This document shows, in pieces, positions 14,285 to 18,664 of a stretch of DNA of 18,664 bases; position 1 is the first letter of the stretch; every line of letters starts with the position of its first letter. Both the position numbers and the translations under genes were made by a program. The stretch is from JBMYYE01 sp049609065. Its GTDB lineage: Bacteria > Pseudomonadota > Alphaproteobacteria > Rhodobacterales > Rhodobacteraceae. The stretch is taken from the NCBI GenBank assembly GCA_049609065.1, contig JBMYYE010000043.1, positions 1 through 18,664 on the forward strand, read 5' to 3'. Below the pieces are notes generated by a model that ran no database searches, was not told the origin of the DNA, and saw nothing but the letters and a program-made list of their open reading frames with translations.

Positions 14285-14857
14285 ATGAAACTTGTGCTTG
14301 GCTCTCAGAGCCCGCGCAGGCTTGAGCTATTGGCGCAGATCGGTGTCGTGCCGGATGCCGTGCGCCCAGCTGATATTGACGAAACCCCCATGAAGGGCGA
14401 AGATCCGCGCCGCTATTGCCAACGCCTTGCGCGTGAAAAGGCGCGCGCGATTGTTTCTGCGCCAGATGAATTGGTGCTGTCTGCGGATACCACCGTGTCC
14501 TTGGGCCGCAAAATCATGGGCAAACCCCGTGACGCTGATGAGGCGCGCGCGTTTTTAAAGCTTCTGCGGGGTCGTCGCCACAAAGTTGTGACGGCTGTGG
14601 CGCTTCGCCAAGGGGATGTCATCCGCGAAAAAGACGCTGTGACATGGCTTAAAATGCGCCCTCTCGATGATCATGAAATTGACGCTTATGTGGCGTCTGG
14701 TGATTGGCAGGGCAAAGCAGGCGGCTACGGCATCCAAGGCGCGGCAGGGGCTTTTATCCCATGGATACAAGGGTCTTATAGCGCGGTCGTCGGGCTGCCT
14801 TTGTCGGAAACAACGCTTCTTTTGAAATCTTTTGGCTATGGACTGGACACCGCATGA
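14285..14857 (+). CDS. maf: Maf-family nucleotide pyrophosphatase
   Basis: Maf proteins hydrolyse non-canonical or modified nucleoside triphosphates to monophosphates and have been linked to division arrest. The 190 residues show SQSPRR at 7-12 for triphosphate contact, ADIDE (29-33), LSADTTVSLG with Asp68 as the likely catalytic base, GKP (79-81), and the long motif KAGGYGIQG..GAFI...GSYSAVVGLP. Several positions favour the YceF/YhdE type, but I cannot assign the substrate. It starts 3 bases after infA without a clear Shine-Dalgarno and overlaps the next gene by 4 bases (ATGA), so it is coupled on both sides. Confidence 0.93.
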   Translation: MKLVLGSQSPRRLELLAQIGVVPDAVRPADIDETPMKGEDPRRYCQRLAREKARAIVSAPDELVLSADTTVSLGRKIMGKPRDADEARAFLKLLRGRRHKVVTAVALRQGDVIREKDAVTWLKMRPLDDHEIDAYVASGDWQGKAGGYGIQGAAGAFIPWIQGSYSAVVGLPLSETTLLLKSFGYGLDTA

Positions 14858-15897
14858 AGGGACGTATCGTTGCACTTGGGCAAATAGAAGATCGCCAAGC
14901 GGCGGCTCTCATCGTGGATGGCAAGATGCAAGATTTCTTGCTCGAAGCGAATGGGGAACAGCCCGTTTTGGGTGCGATTTACCGCGCAACCGTTGATCGA
15001 CCCTTGAAAGGCCAAGGCGGCGTGATGTTGAAACTTGGCCAAGGCGTCATGGGCTATATGCGCCACGCCCAAGGCCTAAGTGCTGGGGATCAATTCCTCG
15101 TGCAGGTCACCGGCTACGCCGAAGATGGAAAAGCGGTTCCCGTGACGCCCAAAGTGATCTTCAAAAGCCGCTTTGCCATCGTGACACCCGGTGCCAAAGG
15201 TATCAATATTTCGCGTCGCATTCGCGATGAGGACCTTCGTGAGAACCTCCTTGCGGTGGCCCATGAAATTTTGGATGCAGATGGCGAATTGGGTTTGATT
15301 TTGCGGTCTTCATGCGTGGATGCCGATCCTGATGAGATCACAGATGACATTGAGGCCATGGTCCAAACGGCCAATGCAATCCTAAGCGATGGTGGTGTAG
15401 AGCCCGAATTGTTAATGGATGGCCCAAGCCCCCATGAGATGGCATGGCGCGATTGGGATGCCCCCGATATGGTCGCCAGTGATGAAAATGCGTTTGATAA
15501 TTATGGGGTTTGGGAAGAAATCTCAGCCTTAAAATCGGCCCATGTGACGCTCAAAGGCGCGGGGGATATTTATATCGAACCAACGCGCGCCTTGGTGGCG
15601 GTGGACGTGAATACCAAAGGGGATATGTCGCCCGCTGCGGGGCTAAAGGCCAATTTGGCAATGGCGCGGGTGATTCCATCCCAGTTGCTGATGCGCGGCC
15701 TTTCAGGGCAAATCACCCTCGATCTGGCGCCGATGGGCAAAAAAGATCGCCGCCAATTCGAACAGGTTTTGCGCGCGGCCTTTAAGGCCGACCCGATTGA
15801 TACGGTTCTGGCGGGCTTCACGCCACTTGGGCATTATGAATTGCAACGAAAACGCGAACGCCTCCCGATTACGGTCGCGGATTTGGCGTCCGTTTAG
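14854..15897 (+). CDS. Short RNase E/G family ribonuclease
   Basis: This member of the RNase E/G family of single-strand-specific endoribonucleases has 347 residues. It has the N-terminal S1-interrupted region and RNase H-like part, GINISRRI (116-123), and the catalytic DNase I-like subdomain with Asp251 in AVDVNTKGD and Asp290 in ITLDLAPM, equivalent to the two magnesium ligands of E. coli RNase E. The C-terminus stops soon after the catalytic domain: the zinc-link CPxCxG motif and any scaffold region are absent. The gene overlaps maf by 4 bases and its stop is 2 bases from that of the convergent small gene. Whether it is an active nuclease, and as dimer or monomer, is open; a separate full-length RNase E is presumably encoded elsewhere. 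Confidence 0.9.
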   Translation: MKGRIVALGQIEDRQAAALIVDGKMQDFLLEANGEQPVLGAIYRATVDRPLKGQGGVMLKLGQGVMGYMRHAQGLSAGDQFLVQVTGYAEDGKAVPVTPKVIFKSRFAIVTPGAKGINISRRIRDEDLRENLLAVAHEILDADGELGLILRSSCVDADPDEITDDIEAMVQTANAILSDGGVEPELLMDGPSPHEMAWRDWDAPDMVASDENAFDNYGVWEEISALKSAHVTLKGAGDIYIEPTRALVAVDVNTKGDMSPAAGLKANLAMARVIPSQLLMRGLSGQITLDLAPMGKKDRRQFEQVLRAAFKADPIDTVLAGFTPLGHYELQRKRERLPITVADLASV

Positions 15898-15899
15898 GA

Positions 15900-16172
15900 T
15901 TATTTGCAGGTTGCGCGAAATCCCGTGCTACCTGCTTTTTCGCCTTTATGTGTTGAAAAAGAAGACAGTTTTTTACCGTTTTGCTTGCATTCAGACGCTG
16001 CGAGAGCTTTGATTTCATCCTCGCTCCACATGGAGCCGAAATATCCGCTTAGGATGAATTCCCCGTTTTCAAGGCGGTTATCCACCCGAAGTTCATTGGG
16101 CTTGATCGCAGAAACGGCCGGCATGGCAATACAGGCTATGGCCAATGTCAAAACAGCAGATATCACGCGCAT
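15900..16172 (-). CDS. Small secreted protein with two cysteines, unrecognised
   Basis: I do not recognise this 90-residue protein. It has a typical Sec signal peptide (MRVISAVLTLAIACIAMPAVSA) with probable cleavage after A-V-S-A at residue 22, leaving a 68-residue mature protein. The mature part carries two cysteines, in SECKQ and at the very end in RATCK, which could form one disulfide. The start at 16172 has AGGAG 7 bases upstream; an upstream in-frame ATG at 16193 would add a segment ahead of the signal sequence and lacks such a site. It follows the hydroxylase gene by 30 bases, so it probably ends a three-gene operon, and converges with the RNase E/G gene with 2 bases between stops. Confidence 0.72.
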   Translation of the reverse strand: MRVISAVLTLAIACIAMPAVSAIKPNELRVDNRLENGEFILSGYFGSMWSEDEIKALAASECKQNGKKLSSFSTHKGEKAGSTGFRATCK

Positions 16173-16202
16173 TGTCTGTCTCCTAAACGTCAAAGGTCGG
16201 GG

Positions 16203-17402
16203 CTAGCGTGTGCCAAGCCCTGCTTTCATCAGTGTTTTTCGCACAGGAGCGAGCGAATAGAAAGCATCTAATGCACCTGCACGCAGGTCCCGCCAGATCT
16301 GACCGTCCGCCATGGAGGCGCGGTTGAGCTTATCAATCCCTGCCACACGTGCGCGAACTTCAAGATGGCGCATGCGGTGATAGGCGGTGAGCATCTTTTG
16401 TGATCCCAATTCGGATGGCGCATTTTCCGCAAGCTTCAAAAGCGCGCGCAAATCGCCCAAAGACATGTTCAACCCTTGGGCCCCAATTGGGGGCACCACA
16501 TGGGCCGCTTCGGCCAAAAGCGCCACACGTTCAGCGGACATACGGTCGGCATATTGGGAAATGATCGGCCAAATGGAGCGCCGTGAGGCAAGGGTCAATT
16601 CCCCCAAGATCCCGCAGGATCGTTCGTTCATGGCGTGCGTGAAGGCATCCTCAGGCAAGGATTGAAGGCGTTTTGCCTCTGGCCCGCGTTCCATCCACAC
16701 AATGGCGGACGCGTGCGCGCCGTTTTGATCCGGCAAAGGCACCAAGGTAAACGGCCCGCCAGAGCGGTGGATTTCCGTTGAGACATTGTCATGGGGACGT
16801 GGATGCGTCACAGAAAACGCCAGCGCCTTTTGCCCGTAGCGGATGGTTTTTGATCCGATCCCGACCGCCTCACGCACGGGCGAATTGCGCCCATCTGCCG
16901 CGATAAGGAGCTTCGACGAAATGCGCGTCCCATCTGAGAGCGTCACGCGGGCCTCATCGGACCTTGTCAGGACGGTTTTGGTGCCAATCCCTGGGAGAAA
17001 CTCTACGTTTTCAAGGGTCTCGATGCGCTCCAGAAGTTTTTCGCGCAAAAACCAGTTTGGAAGGTTCCAGCCAAAAGGCAGATCCGAAATATCGGTGGCG
17101 TTGAAATCTTTGCGCAGGCGTTCTTGGGGCTCTTTGCCGCCAGCATCAATGATGCGCATGACCTGAAGTGGCGCTGCGTTGGGTTCAAAATACGGCCAAA
17201 TCCCCGTATCAATGAGCATCTGACGAGAGGGCTGCAAAAACGCGGTGGTGCGCAAATCGGCATTTTTATCCGCGGCATTGGTCACAGGTGGGGTTGGATC
17301 AACGCAGATCACGTCAAAGCCTTTTGCCCCAAACGCGGCTGCCGCAATCAGCCCCGCAACACCGCCGCCAGAAATCAAGATATCGGTTTTTTCAATCGTC
17401 AT
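16203..17402 (-). CDS. UbiH/UbiF/Coq6-family FAD-dependent hydroxylase
   Basis: This flavoprotein monooxygenase, most likely of ubiquinone biosynthesis, hydroxylates the aromatic ring using FAD, NAD(P)H and oxygen. The 399 residues match the family. The FAD dinucleotide motif GGGVAG is at 12-17 and the second motif AADGRNS at 168-174. The third is AEAAHVVPPIGAQGLN (297-312); the classic GDAAH is replaced by AEAAH, a form I recall from alphaproteobacterial UbiH-type proteins. Which ring carbon is hydroxylated cannot be read from sequence (UbiL-type is plausible). The start at 17402 has AAAGGG 6 bases upstream. It lies 23 bases after the nucleotidase gene in a minus-strand operon. Confidence 0.9.
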   Translation of the reverse strand: MTIEKTDILISGGGVAGLIAAAAFGAKGFDVICVDPTPPVTNAADKNADLRTTAFLQPSRQMLIDTGIWPYFEPNAAPLQVMRIIDAGGKEPQERLRKDFNATDISDLPFGWNLPNWFLREKLLERIETLENVEFLPGIGTKTVLTRSDEARVTLSDGTRISSKLLIAADGRNSPVREAVGIGSKTIRYGQKALAFSVTHPRPHDNVSTEIHRSGGPFTLVPLPDQNGAHASAIVWMERGPEAKRLQSLPEDAFTHAMNERSCGILGELTLASRRSIWPIISQYADRMSAERVALLAEAAHVVPPIGAQGLNMSLGDLRALLKLAENAPSELGSQKMLTAYHRMRHLEVRARVAGIDKLNRASMADGQIWRDLRAGALDAFYSLAPVRKTLMKAGLGTR

Positions 17403-17425
17403 TGAGAGCCCTTTCGCCCTATCTA

Positions 17426-18070
17426 TTATAACAGGCGTTCCAAGAATTGGGTTAGATCATCGGTGTGGTGATGAATATGATCTGCCTCAAGCGCGGTGGG
17501 GGCCACATGCACGGTGCGCATCCCCATGGCATGTGGCGCGCTGAGATTGCGAGGGTCATCTTCGAACATGGCGGCTGATTTTGGGTCAATGCCAGCATTG
17601 CGAAAGACGTGATCAAACGCGCGTTTTTCGGGTTTAGGATGGAAATCTGCGTGCTCAACCCCAAAGATATCGTCAAACACATCCCCAAGGCCGCGTGCGG
17701 TGCTGACGCGTTTGGCATAAGGCGCTGAGCCGTTGGTGTAGATCACTTTTCGCCCCGGAAGCGCGCGGATATGGGCCGCAAGGGCATGATCGGGTTCCAG
17801 GTGATCAAGGGAAATATCATGCACATGGGTCAAATAGGGCGCGGGATCCGCCCCATGTTCGCGCATCAACCCCGCAAGCGTCGTGCCGTAGGTTTCCCAA
17901 TAATGCCCCCGCAAAAAATCGGCGCGCTTGCGATCAACGCCTGCGGTTTTCATCACCCAATCGGTCATGCGCACTTCGATTTGCGCAAAAAGCGCTGCCT
18001 CAGGCGGATAGAGGGTGTTGTCGAGATCAAAGACCCATGTTTCAACATGTTGGAATGCGTTTTTTACCAT
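17426..18070 (-). CDS. HAD-family pyrimidine 5'-nucleotidase
   Basis: This haloacid-dehalogenase-superfamily phosphatase resembles the SDT1/YjjG-type pyrimidine 5'-nucleotidases, which remove phosphate from UMP, CMP or modified monophosphates. The 214 residues contain the four HAD motifs: DLDNTLYPP with nucleophile Asp15 and Asp17, YTNG (111-114), Lys146 in HPKPEK, and FEDDPRNL with Asp171 and Asp172. A helical cap domain lies between motifs I and II (about 22-90). The ATG at 18070 has no obvious Shine-Dalgarno. It heads the minus-strand set with the UbiH-type gene and is divergent from a GntR regulator, which could control it. The functional link with ubiquinone synthesis, if any, is not evident. 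Confidence 0.88.
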   Translation of the reverse strand: MVKNAFQHVETWVFDLDNTLYPPEAALFAQIEVRMTDWVMKTAGVDRKRADFLRGHYWETYGTTLAGLMREHGADPAPYLTHVHDISLDHLEPDHALAAHIRALPGRKVIYTNGSAPYAKRVSTARGLGDVFDDIFGVEHADFHPKPEKRAFDHVFRNAGIDPKSAAMFEDDPRNLSAPHAMGMRTVHVAPTALEADHIHHHTDDLTQFLERLL

Positions 18071-18101
18071 GAGGTGACGCTACAGCGCATCTTTGGCAGG
18101 G

Positions 18102-18113
18102 GCAAGCGCTTGC
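18102..18113. promoter_or_regulatory. Perfect 12-base palindrome in the divergent intergenic region
   Basis: GCAAGCGCTTGC is a perfect palindrome in the 94-base gap between the nucleotidase and the GntR gene. TTGCAG (18110-18115), followed after 17 bases by TAGTGT, could be a weak promoter for the regulator, and the palindrome would overlap its -35 element. It is a candidate operator; the binding protein is unknown. Confidence 0.35.
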
Positions 18114-18164
18114 AGTTGTGAGAATTGCCGCCTAGTGTCGCCTTTAACCAAAGGAAGAACGCCC

Positions 18165-18664
18165 ATGCGCATGACGGATGACACACCCAAAGACGCTTAT
18201 GAACTTATCTTGGAGGCCATCGATGTTGGGGTCTACAAGGCGGGATCGCGGCTGGTTGAATCAGAATTGGCAGAGCGGTTTGGCATGTCGCGCACCCCAA
18301 TCCGAGAGGCGCTTCAACGGCTTGAAACCCAATCCTTGTTGACCCGAGATGGGCGCTCTTTGATTGTGGCCACATTGGATCACAATGAATTGGCCGAACT
18401 CTATGTGGTGCGCGCGGATCTCGAAGGGTTGGCCGCCCGTTTGGCGGCGCGTCACGCCACAAGCGAAGAAATCAATGTGCTCAAATCCATGCTGGAGGAC
18501 GACCATGCATTGATTGGCGATCCTGATGCGATGTCACGGGCAAACCGGCGGTTTCATAAACAAATCCACCTCGCGTCCCATAATCGGTTTTTGGTGCGTC
18601 AGCTGGACCTCGTGCATCGGTCTATGGCCTTGATGGCAACGACGTCTTTGGCGGCGGAAGGCCG
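18165..18664 (+). CDS. GntR/FadR-family transcriptional regulator, cut by window end
   Basis: The first 166 residues are present and no stop occurs before the right edge. The N-terminal winged helix-turn-helix covers about 10-70, with SELAERFGMSRTPIREALQR as the recognition unit (33-52). From about 72 the FCD ligand-binding domain begins: YVVRADLEG (80-88) and NRRFHKQIHLASHNRF (127-142), the latter carrying metal-binding Asn/His positions of that family. Such proteins usually sense a carboxylate-containing metabolite. The first ATG at 18165 has AAGGAAG at good distance; the second ATG at 18171 is too far. It is divergent from the nucleotidase operon, and its targets may also lie to the right of the window. 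Confidence 0.92.
   Translation, partial: MRMTDDTPKDAYELILEAIDVGVYKAGSRLVESELAERFGMSRTPIREALQRLETQSLLTRDGRSLIVATLDHNELAELYVVRADLEGLAARLAARHATSEEINVLKSMLEDDHALIGDPDAMSRANRRFHKQIHLASHNRFLVRQLDLVHRSMALMATTSLAAEG

Noticed and set aside
1..18664. CRISPR array, insertion sequence, prophage or toxin-antitoxin locus
   Set aside because: No regularly spaced repeats, transposase, phage structural protein or recognisable toxin-antitoxin pair was seen on either strand.

Overview
The window looks like a chromosomal segment of a marine-type alphaproteobacterium of the Rhodobacteraceae (Roseobacter group). The main reason is the gene string murA - DUF2948 - hisD - UPF0262 - low-molecular-weight phosphatase - (insert) - infA - maf - RNase E/G, which I know from that family. 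The ccmI - ruvX - DUF1289 set and the alphaproteobacterial UbiH-type hydroxylase with an A-E-A-A-H motif fit the same group. All placements come from reading protein motifs; no database search was possible.

Layout. Positions 1-1141 hold a minus-strand tRNA-Phe and a minus-strand HpcH/HpaI-type aldolase, probably started from TTG. Positions 1416-3336 are a tight plus-strand set (ccmI, ruvX, DUF1289) with 4-base ATGA overlaps between ccmI/ruvX and a matching overlap between ruvX/DUF1289, followed by a small lipoprotein gene (3386-3766) converging on dusA (3795-4799, minus). Positions 5166-8027 are a three-gene cassette: a PP-loop N-acetyl-sugar amidotransferase (WbpG/PseA/WbuX type), a HisF paralogue and a HisH paralogue. 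These resemble the enzymes that turn an acetamido sugar into an acetamidino sugar in O-antigens or flagellin glycans, but no sugar-synthesis or glycosyltransferase gene lies beside them. The cassette is visibly more AT-rich than its surroundings and is followed by about 425 bases of gene-free, hairpin-bearing DNA and a minus-strand tRNA-Thr (8454-8528).

Positions 8773-13919 are a compact plus-strand run: a 53-residue Lys/Arg-rich microprotein, murA, DUF2948, hisD, UPF0262, a low-molecular-weight phosphatase-like protein, and an unusual protein with a membrane-helix bundle fused to an SRPBCC-like domain. A short intergenic region then leads to infA - maf - RNase E/G (14063-15897). Converging on this from the right is a probable three-gene minus-strand operon (HAD pyrimidine 5'-nucleotidase, UbiH-family hydroxylase, small secreted protein; 18070 down to 15900). 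A divergent GntR/FCD regulator starts at 18165 and runs off the right edge.

How the genes fit together: most are housekeeping (peptidoglycan, histidine, translation initiation, tRNA modification, cytochrome c maturation, ubiquinone). The cassette at 5166-8027 is the accessory element. Its HisF paralogue keeps the ammonia-gate residues of histidine-pathway HisF but has Glu at the catalytic Asp130 position and altered substrate-binding motifs, which fits a role as ammonia delivery for sugar amidination and not histidine synthesis.
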